NCBI GenBank assembly: GCA_902776545.1
Contig: CACYQO010000072.1
Span: 1 to 35,291, forward strand
Source: an uncultured Prevotellaceae bacterium
GTDB taxonomy: Bacteria; Bacteroidota; Bacteroidia; Bacteroidales; Bacteroidaceae
Direction of reading: 5' to 3'
DNA: 35,291 nucleotides
The notes under the pieces were generated by a model, which was given only the letters and a program-made list of their open reading frames with translations, was not told the origin of the DNA and made no database searches. Positions 15,328 through 23,307 of the stretch are shown here, in pieces. The translations under genes and the position numbers were made by a program. Position 1 is the first letter of the stretch. Each line of letters starts with the position of its first letter.

Positions 15328-17000
15328 ATGAGAGATAGAATTACTGGATCGAAGGCGCTGATGCGGGCGCTGCAGGCCGAGGGCGTGAAGACCATCTTGA
15401 CGCGCTCTTCGACTACACACGAGGCGAGAAGAAATGTTTCGACCATATCCTGGTGCGCCACGAGCAAGGCGCCACCCATGCTGCCGAGGGCTATGCCCGA
15501 GTATCCGGTGAGGTGGGTGTGGCCCTGGTCACCAGCGGTCCCGGTGTGACGAACACCCTCACGGGTATTGCCGATGCGATGCTCGACTCCACGCCGATCG
15601 TTGTCATCGCCGGACAGGTGCCCATCTCGGCACTCGGTACCGATGCTTTCCAGGAGGTGGACCTCGTGGGTGTGTCGCAACCCATCTCGAAGTGGAGTTA
15701 TCAGATCCGTCACGCCGAAGACGTGTCGTGGGCCGTCAGCCGTGCCTTCTACATCGCCCGTACGGGCCGTCCCGGACCTGTTGTGCTCGACTTTGCCAAG
15801 AACGCCCAGGTGGAGGAGATCGACTACAATCCGCAGAAGGTCCGCTTCATCCGTTCCTACGTGCCTTATCCCAAGCTCGATGCCGAGGCTGTTCGCCAGG
15901 CTGCAGAGCTTATCAACAATGCCAAGAAACCCTTGGCACTCGTGGGGCAGGGTGTGGAACTGGGTAATGCCCAGAGCGAACTGAAGGCCTTCCTCGAGAA
16001 AGCCGATATCCCCGCAGGCCGTACGATGCTCGGACTCTCCGCCTTGCCCTCCAACCATCCGCTGAACGCCGGTATGCTGGGCATGCACGGCAACTACGCC
16101 GTGAACATGAAGGAGCAGGAGTGCGACGTGCTCATCGCCATCGGCATGCGCTTCTCCGACCGTGTGACGGGTAACCTGAAGACCTACGCCAAGCAGGCGA
16201 AGATCATCCACCTCGACATCGACCACAGCGAGATCGACAAGAACGTGAAGACCGACGTGGCGGTGATTGCCGACTGTAAGGAATCGTTGCCTGCTATCAC
16301 GGCCTTGCTGAACAATAACAGTCATCAGGAGTGGCGCGACTCTTTCAAGCCGCTCAACGAGAAGGAACGTGAGAAAGTCATCGAGCCAGCCATCCATCCG
16401 AAGGAGGGTCCGTTGCTGATGGGTGAGGTCGTTCATGCGGTGGCCATACAGGCACCTGACGATGCTATTCTCGTGACGGATGTCGGTCAGAATCAGCTCT
16501 TTGCGACGCGTTACTTCAAGTATCACCACAGGCGCAGCATCTGCACCAGCGGTGGTCTCGGCACGATGGGCTACGGTATGCCAGCCGCCATCGGCGCCAC
16601 CTTCGCTGCCCCAGAGCGCACCGTCTGCTGTTTCATGGGTGACGGCGGTTTCCAGATGTGTATCGAGGAACTCGGCACCATTATGGAACAGAAGGCTCCC
16701 GTGAAGATGATCGTCATGAACAACCACTACCTCGGCAACGTGCGCCAGTGGCAGGATATGTTCTGGCTGCGTCGCAAGTCATTCACGAAGATGATGAATC
16801 CCGACTACGGACCCATCGCCCAGGGTTACGGCATCCCTTATCAGGCTGTCACTGACCGCAAGGATCTTGCTGATGCCGTCACGCGGATGCTCACCACCGA
16901 CGGACCTTTCATCCTCGAATGTACCATCCGCGAAGAAGACAACGTGCTGCCCATGACGCCCCCGGGAATGGATATCGATAAAATGATGCTGGAAATATAA
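15328..17000 (+). pseudogene. ilvB: Acetolactate synthase large subunit with 34-bp deletion and frameshift
   Basis: ThDP-dependent enzyme that condenses pyruvate with pyruvate or 2-oxobutyrate. Codons from 15328 read RITGSKALMRALQAEGVKTI, then the frame is lost at 15397-15399. From 15399 another frame reads DALFDYTRGEK, then VRHEQGATHAAEGYARVSGEVG, and continues normally to the ThDP motif GDGGFQMCIEELGT and the end. The normal family sequence between KTI and DALF is FGYPGGAIMPVF. Restoring 34 bp gives one frame of 568 residues, the usual length. The lost segment includes the conserved GYPGG-type motif, so the product should be inactive even if translation restarts at GTG 15453. A sequencing or assembly error cannot be excluded. 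Confidence 0.85.
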
Positions 17001-17004
17001 AAAT

Positions 17005-17544
17005 ATGGAAGAGAAGAAACTTTATACTTTGCTGGTGTATTCCGAGAACGTGGCCGGTATTCTGAACCAGGTCACGGCCGTCTTCACCCGCCGTCAGGTG
17101 AACATCGAGAGCCTCAATGTGTCGGCCTCGAGCATCCCCGGCGTGCATAAGTACACCATCACCGCCTGGAGCAATGAGGACCAGATCATCAAGATCGTCC
17201 GTCAGATAGAGAAGAAGATCGACGTGGTGAAGGCGAACTACTTCACCGACGACCAACTCTTCATCCGTGAGTCCGGACTCTACAAGCTCGCCACGGAGAA
17301 GGTTCTGGCCAATCCAGAGATATCCCGTACCGTCCGCCGTTTCGATGCCCATATCATCGAGGTGAACCCCACCTACACGATTGTCATGAAGCACGGCATC
17401 ACCGAGGACATCATCTCGCTCTACCGCGCCCTCGACACGTTCGGATGTGTGCTGCAGTACACCCGTTCCGGACGTATCGCCGTCACCCGTGGCATGCAGG
17501 AGCAGGTCAGCGAGTTCCTGGAACAAAGAGAGAAAGAAGTTTAG
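17005..17544 (+). CDS. ilvN: Acetolactate synthase regulatory subunit
   Basis: A 179-residue small subunit, four nucleotides after ilvB. The first 75 residues form an ACT domain (TLLVYSENVAGILNQVTAVFTRRQVNIESLNVS), which in this family binds valine and mediates feedback inhibition of the large subunit. The rest follows the Bacteroidetes small-subunit plan (FDAHIIEVNPTYTIVMKHGITEDIISLYRAL). The length is normal and the frame is intact, unlike its partner. Which of the names ilvN or ilvH applies cannot be decided from sequence alone. Confidence 0.92.
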   Translation: MEEKKLYTLLVYSENVAGILNQVTAVFTRRQVNIESLNVSASSIPGVHKYTITAWSNEDQIIKIVRQIEKKIDVVKANYFTDDQLFIRESGLYKLATEKVLANPEISRTVRRFDAHIIEVNPTYTIVMKHGITEDIISLYRALDTFGCVLQYTRSGRIAVTRGMQEQVSEFLEQREKEV

Positions 17545-17551
17545 TTCTTTT

Positions 17552-17588
17552 GTTTATAGTTTAAAGTTTATAGTTTATAGATGATTAC
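17552..17588 (+). repeat. Heptamer array GTTTATA plus ATGATTAC core start
   Basis: Four units (GTTTATA, GTTTAAA, GTTTATA, GTTTATA; 17552-17579) are followed, after one G, by ATGATTAC (17581-17588), the left end of the shared core. The ATG of this octamer is the start codon of the GH53 gene. Confidence 0.8.
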
Positions 17589-18867
17589 ATTTAGAAACAG
17601 ATGGGCGAGGGTAGCGGTGTTGGCATTCTCCTTCCTCTTTCCTCCTTCCTCCTTCCTCGAAATCAACGCCCAACGCTACGTCGGCGGCGACATCTCTTTG
17701 TTGCCCCAGTATGAGAAATATGAAGTGCCGTATTATGATGCGGATGGCAAGAAGATCGACGACGTGTTACAATACCTGAAGAGTGAGGCCGTCGGATGGA
17801 ATGCCCTGCGCGTGCGTCTGTTCGTCAATCCTACGCCCAGTCTCGACAATAATGACCCTGCCATCTGTCAGGATCTGGATTATGTCATCAGCCTCGGCAA
17901 GCGCATCAAGGAGGCTGGCTTCGCCTTTATGCTCGATTTCCATTACAGCGACGTGTGGGCAGACCCCAGCAAACAATGGACGCCCGTAGAGTGGCAGTCG
18001 CTGAACGACGAGCAGCTCCAAAGCAAACTCTATGAATATACTAAGGACTGCCTGACGAAACTCGTAGAAGCTGGAGCTGCACCCGACCTCATCCAGACAG
18101 GCAATGAGATTTCCTACGGTATGCTATGGGGCAAGAAGGGCACCAACGACAACCGTTGCTACGGTGATTCTCCGGCAGCAAACTGGAACCGCTTCATCGC
18201 TCTGCTGAAGCAGGCAACGAAGGCGTGTCGCGAGGTTTGTCCTGATGCGAAGGTCATCATTCACACAGAGCGTACGGGTACGCCTGAGTCTGTGATGGAC
18301 TTCTGTAAACGGATAGCCGATGTGGACTACGACATCGTCGGACTCTCTTACTATCCCTTCTGGCACAAGAACCTGGAGACACTCTCAAAGACACTCAACC
18401 TGTTGGCAGAGAACTATCCTGAGAAGCCGGTGCAGATTGTCGAGACGGCCTATTATTATCAATGGAAACCTTCGACAGGCCTTAACTGGAACTCTTTCAC
18501 CACCTGGCCAGACACTCCAGAAGGACAGCTGGCCTTCGTTCGTGACCTTATCGCCGAGCTGAAGAACCATCCCAATGTGAATGGCCTCTATTGGTGGTTC
18601 CCGGAGGAGAACGGCAATGGCCCCAATAAGTCCATCCTTAACGGCTGGCTGAATCGTGGCCTGTGGGATAACGATTCCCATCGTGCCCTGCCTGCCCTTT
18701 ACGAACTCAAGGCCTTCGCCGATGACCCCTCCGCCATCGTCCCTTTTCTGAATGATCGGGTGGGAGAGCGTGACGACTGGTACACCCTCCAAGGCCTCCG
18801 CCTCCCCTCGAAACCCTCACGCCCCGGATTATATATCAATGGTGGTCGCAAAGTTCTCCTCCGCTAA
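17581..18867 (+). CDS. Secreted endo-beta-1,4-galactanase, family GH53
   Basis: A 428-residue clan-A glycoside hydrolase expected to cut beta-1,4-galactan side chains of pectin. It shows GWNALRVRLFVNP (about 72-84), FMLDFHYSDVWADP (about 116-129), acid/base E176 in QTGNEISYG, nucleophile E288 in VQIVETAYYY and GLYWWFPEENG. A signal peptide is visible (residues 1-30, cut after the INA-Q region). Its hydrophobic stretch FSFLFPPSSFL is encoded by CTTCCTC heptamers, and its ATG lies in a repeat core. The C-terminal tail (YTLQGLRL, then PGLYINGGRKVLLR) resembles the short sorting or anchoring tails of Prevotella secreted enzymes. It interrupts the ilvN-thioesterase order known from Bacteroides. 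Confidence 0.9.
   Translation: MITFRNRWARVAVLAFSFLFPPSSFLEINAQRYVGGDISLLPQYEKYEVPYYDADGKKIDDVLQYLKSEAVGWNALRVRLFVNPTPSLDNNDPAICQDLDYVISLGKRIKEAGFAFMLDFHYSDVWADPSKQWTPVEWQSLNDEQLQSKLYEYTKDCLTKLVEAGAAPDLIQTGNEISYGMLWGKKGTNDNRCYGDSPAANWNRFIALLKQATKACREVCPDAKVIIHTERTGTPESVMDFCKRIADVDYDIVGLSYYPFWHKNLETLSKTLNLLAENYPEKPVQIVETAYYYQWKPSTGLNWNSFTTWPDTPEGQLAFVRDLIAELKNHPNVNGLYWWFPEENGNGPNKSILNGWLNRGLWDNDSHRALPALYELKAFADDPSAIVPFLNDRVGERDDWYTLQGLRLPSKPSRPGLYINGGRKVLLR
17624..17658 (+). repeat. Heptamer array CTTCCTC inside the GH53 signal peptide
   Basis: Five units (CATTCTC, CTTCCTC, TTTCCTC, CTTCCTC, CTTCCTC) encode the hydrophobic core of the signal peptide. Confidence 0.8.
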
Positions 18868-18880
18868 TCATCGCTCTTGA

Positions 18881-18922
18881 GTAATCATAAAGTTCAAAGT
18901 TCAAATCTCAAAGTTCAAAGTG
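18881..18922 (+). repeat. GTAATCAT plus AAAGTTC heptamer array
   Basis: GTAATCAT (18881-18888), the right end of the shared core, is followed by AAAGTTC, AAAGTTC, AAATCTC, AAAGTTC and AAAGTGA. The last unit supplies the GTG start of the thioesterase. Confidence 0.8.
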
Positions 18923-19774
18923 AATAAAATCGGAACCTACGAATTTCTTGCCGAGCCCTTCCACTGCGACTTCTCGCAGCACCTCTTTATGGGCCACCTC
19001 GGCAACCACATGCTCAATGCCGCCGACTTCCATTCCTCGGCTCGTGGCTTCGGCATGAAATATCTGTTGACTATCAACCGCTCGTGGGTGCTCTCGCGCC
19101 TCGCCATCGAGATGGACGAGATGCCTGTACAATACACCAAGTTCAATGTCGAGACGTGGGTGGAATCTGCCATGCGCTACTTCACCTCCCGTAACTTCCG
19201 CGTTGTCGGCGAGGATGGTAAAGTGTATGGCTACGGCCGTTCCATCTGGGCGATGATCGACACAGAGACGCGCCAGCCCACCGACATCTTCGCCATCGAC
19301 AACGGCGCCATCAACAACTGGATTGTCAAAGACAAGGAGTGTCCCATCGACAAGGGCGGTCGTGTAAAGATGTCCGACGATGCCACGTTCGTCCGCACCA
19401 TCGACACCCACTACAACGATGTCGATATCAATGGCCACATCAACTCTGTCAAATACATCGAGCACATCCTCGACCTCTGGCCCATCGACTGGTACCGCAC
19501 CCACCGCATCCGTCGTTTCGAGATCGCCTACGTCGCCGAAGCCCACGCCGGAGATCAGCTTTCCTTTTTTAAGGAGTCAGGAGTCGGGAGTCAGGAGTCA
19601 GGAGTCGGAAGTCAGGAGTCAGGAGTCGGGAGTCAGGAGACAGTAGACATTTCTCGCGCCTCCGCGCCCCCGTACCCCCGTACCTCCGTTTTCAACATCC
19701 GAATCACCAAATCCTCTCCCGACGGTCCCGTCGAAGTCTGCCGTAGTAAGGTTATCTTTGCTGCTACAGAATAA
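18920..19774 (+). CDS. Acyl-ACP thioesterase
   Basis: Double-hotdog enzyme that releases fatty acids from acyl carrier protein. The first domain has CDFSQHLFMGHLGNHMLNAADFHS and VETWVESAMRYFTSRNFRV. The second begins THYNDVDINGHINSVKYIEHIL (about 172-193), the family's N-x-H active-site signature. At 284 residues it is about 30-35 longer than usual, because ten GGAGTCA heptamers (residues about 218-241) insert a Gly/Ser/Gln/Glu/Val stretch in a turn of the second domain. No ATG fits; the GTG at 18920, at the end of a heptamer array, is the best start. The gene also accompanies ilv genes in Bacteroides, perhaps linking branched-chain precursors to iso/anteiso lipids (inference). Confidence 0.88.
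   Translation: MNKIGTYEFLAEPFHCDFSQHLFMGHLGNHMLNAADFHSSARGFGMKYLLTINRSWVLSRLAIEMDEMPVQYTKFNVETWVESAMRYFTSRNFRVVGEDGKVYGYGRSIWAMIDTETRQPTDIFAIDNGAINNWIVKDKECPIDKGGRVKMSDDATFVRTIDTHYNDVDINGHINSVKYIEHILDLWPIDWYRTHRIRRFEIAYVAEAHAGDQLSFFKESGVGSQESGVGSQESGVGSQETVDISRASAPPYPRTSVFNIRITKSSPDGPVEVCRSKVIFAATE
19573..19642 (+). repeat. Heptamer array inside the thioesterase gene, 10 units of GGAGTCA
   Basis: Ten consecutive 7-bp units (GGAGTCA/GGAGTCG, one GAAGTCA, last GGAGACA) lie in the coding frame. The unit is the same as in leuC. Confidence 0.9.
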
Positions 19775-19787
19775 TCAACGCACTTTT

Positions 19788-19823
19788 GTAATCATAAAGC
19801 TCAAAGTTCAAAGTCCAATGTCC
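19788..19823 (+). repeat. GTAATCAT plus AAAGTTC heptamer array, second copy
   Basis: GTAATCAT (19788-19795) is followed by AAAGCTC, AAAGTTC, AAAGTCC and AATGTCC. The start codon of the next gene (19818) falls inside the last unit. This closely resembles the copy at 18881-18922. Confidence 0.8.
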
Positions 19824-20459
19824 ATGTCTCCTACCGAATTACGTAATTCTCGCCTGGCCGAGCGCATGATCAAGAATCTTGCCCGTCGTAACATGCAGGC
19901 ATTCTACTGCCCGACAGCCCAAGAGGCTGTCAGCAAAGTGTTGGAACTCATCCCCGCTGGCAGCAGCGTCACCTGGGGCGGCTCTATGACCATCCGCGAC
20001 ATCGGCATTCCCGACGCCCTCCGTGCCAAGGGCTGTTACGATGTGCTTGACCGTGACCTTGTCGAAGGCGACGAGGCGAAGGTGCAGATGTACGTCCGTG
20101 CCTTCACCACCGATGTCTATCTCTCCAGCGCCAATGCCATCTCCGAAGACGGCGTCATCGTCAACATCGACGGCAACGGCAACCGTGTCGCCGCCATCAC
20201 CTGGGGTCCGAAGAAAGTTATCTTCATTATCGGCATCAACAAGGTCGCCCAGACCGTAGAGGCAGCCCTCGCCCGTGCCCGCAGCACCGCTTCGCCCATC
20301 AACGCTGCCCGTTTCGACATCAAGACACCCTGTCAGACCGATGGTGTCTGCCACAACTGCAACTCCCCCGAGAGCATCTGCAACTACGTCCACTTCCTCC
20401 GCAACTCCCCCCGAGGCAAGCACACCGTCATCCTCGTCGGTGAACCCCTCGGCTACTAA
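19818..20459 (+). CDS. LUD-domain protein (LutC/YkgG-like)
   Basis: A 213-residue protein of the LUD (DUF162) family, related to the LutC subunit of lactate utilisation complexes. Visible features are RNMQAFYCPTAQEAVSKVLELIPAGSSVTWGGSMT near the start, VYLSSANAISEDGVIVNIDGNGNRVAAITWGPKKVIFIIG in the middle, and a cysteine-bearing end (CQTDGVCHNCNSPESICNY) that recalls the single-gene Bacteroidetes and Firmicutes versions. No lutA or lutB lies nearby, so a lactate role is not supported here and the substrate is unknown. Start 19818 is chosen because the longer frame from 19758 runs through the repeat and the previous gene; 19824 is also possible. Confidence 0.85.
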   Translation: MSMSPTELRNSRLAERMIKNLARRNMQAFYCPTAQEAVSKVLELIPAGSSVTWGGSMTIRDIGIPDALRAKGCYDVLDRDLVEGDEAKVQMYVRAFTTDVYLSSANAISEDGVIVNIDGNGNRVAAITWGPKKVIFIIGINKVAQTVEAALARARSTASPINAARFDIKTPCQTDGVCHNCNSPESICNYVHFLRNSPRGKHTVILVGEPLGY

Positions 20460-20476
20460 ACCAATATATACACAAT

Positions 20477-20509
20477 AAAGAGCGACCGCCAAATGACGGT
20501 CGCTCTTTT
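20477..20509. terminator. Bidirectional Rho-independent terminator
   Basis: AAAGAGCGACCG (20477-20488) pairs perfectly with CGGTCGCTCTTT (20497-20508), with T on the right and A on the left. It ends the LUD gene (+) and the GH3 gene (-). Confidence 0.9.
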
Positions 20510-20524
20510 CTTAATAAATTTATT

Positions 20525-23131
20525 TTAGTTCACCGTAAAGTCGAAGGATTGGAGATCTTTGTCGAGCGAGGAGGTGCCGTAAAGGATCTGGTAACGGCCG
20601 GGCTTGACGGAGAGCTCATCGATTATCTCGTTGTAGTATTCGAAGGCCTCGCCGTCGAGGGTGATGGTGGCCTTCTGCGTTTCACCGGGGGCGAGGGAGA
20701 GTTTCTGGAAACCCTTCAGCGCCTTGATGGGAGCGCCTGTATCGTCGAGAGCCTTGACATAGACCTGTACGGTCTCGGTGCCGGAGCACTTGCCTGTGTT
20801 GGTGACAGGCACGGTGATGGTGACCTTACCATCGGCCTTCATCGAGGACTTGGAGAGCTTACCCTTTCCGACAGCGAAGGTGGTGTAGGAGAGACCGTAA
20901 CCGAAGGCGTACTGCGGCTGGCCGGTGAAGTAACGGTAGGTGCGGTTCTTCATCGAATAGTCGAGGAAGTCGGGCAGATCGTCGTTAGAACGGTAGAACG
21001 TGACGGGCAGCTTTCCGCCGGGGTTGTAGTCGCCGAAGAGTACCTCAGCGAGGGCCTTCGAGCCTCCCTGGCCAGCATACCAAGCCTGCAGCAGGGCATC
21101 GTACTCTCCCTCGACGCTGCCGAAGGCGATGGCGGAGCCGGAGCAGTTGACGAAGATGACGGGCTTACCCGTGGTGTGCATGGCGCGGACGAGCATCTGC
21201 TGCACCTTCGGCAGTTCGATGTCGGCCTTGTCGCCACCTTCTCCCTCCATCTGGGCAGAGATACCGCCGATGATGATGATGGCATCGGCAGCGCTCACTT
21301 CCTTGGCGAGGTCGGTGAAGTCGGCGAGGATACGCTCGCAGATGTCACCACGGAGCATGGCGAACTGTCCGTTGCCGTGACGGTATTCGATCTCCACATC
21401 GTAGGTCTTGCCGGCCTCGACGGGAAACGACTTGTATTCGGGCTTCCGTCCGAAGCCGAAGAAACGACGGCCACCGGGCTTGCCTTCTTCGACCACCTCA
21501 CCGTTCACCTTTAAGATATAGCCGTTGTCGGTGGTCAGCGTGTATTTCATCTCACCGGTGAAGGTGGACTTGTACTGACCGCTGATGCGTACGGAGAGCG
21601 AGTCGCGGCTGACACCCTGCGCAAAGCCCCAGGCACCGAAGGTGGAGAAGTTGAGTTCGTTGTAATAGTCGGTCTTGGCGGGTTCGCCCTCGAGTTCGCG
21701 GTTGTTCCAGAATTCGACTTTTACGCCCTTGCCGTCGTTGAAGTCCTGCAGGTGGTGGATGGTGCTGTATTCGTCGTTAAGCTCGCAGGCTTTCTGATAG
21801 ATGATCTTCGTGTCGGGCAGGGCGGCGCGGATGCCGTCGAGCAGCGAGTGGGTGTGGGCCTCGGTGGGCGTACCGCCGTAGTTACCGTTGAGCAGGGCGG
21901 CATCGTCGGCGTTAGGTCCTACGACGGCCAGCGTCTTGATGGTCTTGGAGAGGGGGAGCACACCGCCTTTGTTCTCCAGCAGCACCATTGACTCTCGGGC
22001 TGCCTGGGTGGCGAGGGCGTCGAAGGCTTCAGAGCTGATGACTTCGGGGCCGAGGTTTGCCCAGGGGAGCATGTCGGCGGGATCAAACATACCGAGTTCG
22101 AAACGGCCCGTGAGCGACTTGCGCAGGTGCTGGTCGAGCACTTCCTCCTTGATGAGGTTCTTCTGCAGGGCCTCAGTGAGTACCATGAAGACCTTGCCGC
22201 ACTCGAGGTCGGTGCCGTTGAGCACAGCGTCGACGGAGGCGGAGAGGCCGTCTTTGTGCGTCTCGTGCTGGCCGCGGTTGAAGAAGTTGTTGATGGCGTC
22301 GCAGTCGGTGAGCACGATGCCGTCGTAGCCCCATTTGTTGCGCAGAATGTCGATGAGCAGGCGGTCGCTGGTGCAGCAGGGTTTGCCCTCGAAACGCTGG
22401 TAGGCGCACATCACCTCACGCACGTCGGCCTTCTTCACCAGTGCCTTGAAAGCGGGGAGGTAGGTCTCCCAGAGGTCGCGGTTGGTGGGTTCTACGTTCA
22501 TCGAGTGGCGCAGAGGTTCTGGACCGCTGTGTACGGCGTAATGTTTGGCACAGGCATGGGTCTTGAAATAGTGCTTGTCGTTGCCCTGCATGCCGAGGAC
22601 GGTCTGCACGCCGAGGACGGCGTTCATGTAGGGATCCTCACCGCAGGTCTCCTGACCGCGTCCCCAGCGGGGATCACGGAAGATGTTCACGTTCGGGCAC
22701 CAGAAGGTGAGTTCGGGATTGCCGGGATAGTAGATGACGCCCATGGGCACGTTGAACAACTTAGAGTCGTTGTGGTCGGTGCGGTTCCAGTTGGCACGGG
22801 CCTCGTCGCTCACGGCAGAGAACACGTCGAAAATGAGCTTCTCGCTGAAGGCTGCTGCCATGCCGATGGGCTGGGGGAAGACGGTGTAGCCGCCCTGGCG
22901 CACGCCGTGGCAGGCCTCACTCCACCAGTTGTAGGAGGGGATGCCGAGACGGTCGATGGAAACAGACTTGTTCATCATCAGTCCGACCTTCTCCTCGGGA
23001 GTGAGCATCGAGATGAGGTTCTCCACACGTTCAGCCGTCGGCAGCTGTGGGTTCTGCCACGGGTACTTTTGCTGGGCCGAGGCGCTGAGCGTCAGCGTGG
23101 CCAACAGGATCATAAACAATAATTTCTTCAT
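20525..23131 (-). CDS. Secreted GH3 glycosidase with inserted PA14 domain (beta-xylosidase/glucosidase)
   Basis: An 868-residue exported enzyme. A signal peptide (MKKLLFMILLATLTLSASA) precedes the GH3 barrel (about 30-330), with CHGVRQGG, NIFRDPRWGRGQETCGEDP and the nucleophile D276 in GIVLTDCDAI. The second GH3 domain contains a PA14-like insertion (about 465-590, YKSTFTGEMKYTLTTDNGYILKVNGE). It then resumes with IIIIGGISAQMEGEGGDKADIELP, and an Fn3-like C-terminal domain closes the chain. The TDCDA nucleophile region resembles plant-type and Prevotella Xyl3A beta-xylosidases more than BglX glucosidases, so xylosidase or arabinosidase activity is my first guess. It lies on the opposite strand between the main ilv cluster and ilvC. 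Confidence 0.9.
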   Translation of the reverse strand: MKKLLFMILLATLTLSASAQQKYPWQNPQLPTAERVENLISMLTPEEKVGLMMNKSVSIDRLGIPSYNWWSEACHGVRQGGYTVFPQPIGMAAAFSEKLIFDVFSAVSDEARANWNRTDHNDSKLFNVPMGVIYYPGNPELTFWCPNVNIFRDPRWGRGQETCGEDPYMNAVLGVQTVLGMQGNDKHYFKTHACAKHYAVHSGPEPLRHSMNVEPTNRDLWETYLPAFKALVKKADVREVMCAYQRFEGKPCCTSDRLLIDILRNKWGYDGIVLTDCDAINNFFNRGQHETHKDGLSASVDAVLNGTDLECGKVFMVLTEALQKNLIKEEVLDQHLRKSLTGRFELGMFDPADMLPWANLGPEVISSEAFDALATQAARESMVLLENKGGVLPLSKTIKTLAVVGPNADDAALLNGNYGGTPTEAHTHSLLDGIRAALPDTKIIYQKACELNDEYSTIHHLQDFNDGKGVKVEFWNNRELEGEPAKTDYYNELNFSTFGAWGFAQGVSRDSLSVRISGQYKSTFTGEMKYTLTTDNGYILKVNGEVVEEGKPGGRRFFGFGRKPEYKSFPVEAGKTYDVEIEYRHGNGQFAMLRGDICERILADFTDLAKEVSAADAIIIIGGISAQMEGEGGDKADIELPKVQQMLVRAMHTTGKPVIFVNCSGSAIAFGSVEGEYDALLQAWYAGQGGSKALAEVLFGDYNPGGKLPVTFYRSNDDLPDFLDYSMKNRTYRYFTGQPQYAFGYGLSYTTFAVGKGKLSKSSMKADGKVTITVPVTNTGKCSGTETVQVYVKALDDTGAPIKALKGFQKLSLAPGETQKATITLDGEAFEYYNEIIDELSVKPGRYQILYGTSSLDKDLQSFDFTVN

Positions 23132-23184
23132 ATCAATAATAAGTTATTTGTCAGTTGTCGCTCTATTAAATGGTTGATTGCGCT

Positions 23185-23193
23185 GCAAAGTTA
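23185..23193 (-). promoter_or_regulatory. -7 box of the GH3 gene
   Basis: On the minus strand TAACTTTGC fits TAnnTTTG. It lies 54 bases before the start codon. No clear -33 was seen. Confidence 0.6.
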
Positions 23194-23234
23194 ATCAATT
23201 ATTTCTAAACTCGCATGTTTTTTGGCAAAAAATA

Positions 23235-23267
23235 TTTGGCTTTTTGCTTTCTTATTTGTACCTTTGC
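23235..23267 (+). promoter_or_regulatory. ilvC promoter
   Basis: TTTG at 23235-23238 and TACCTTTGC at 23259-23267 are 20 bp apart. The leader is only about 35 nt, too short for an attenuator like that of leuA. Confidence 0.8.
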
Positions 23268-23307
23268 AACCGAATTTAAAAGTATAACATTAAAAATAAC
23301 GCTTATT

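Noticed and set aside
15306-16727. Long minus-strand frame across ilvB (473 codons)
   Set aside because: Antisense shadow of ilvB, His/Val-rich without family features.
22127-23122. Plus-strand frames within the GH3 gene
   Set aside because: Shadows of the minus-strand GH3 gene, which has a signal peptide and catalytic motifs.
23215-23307. N-terminal extension of ilvC
   Set aside because: It would be encoded across the -33/-7 boxes, and the family starts at the ATG of 23308.
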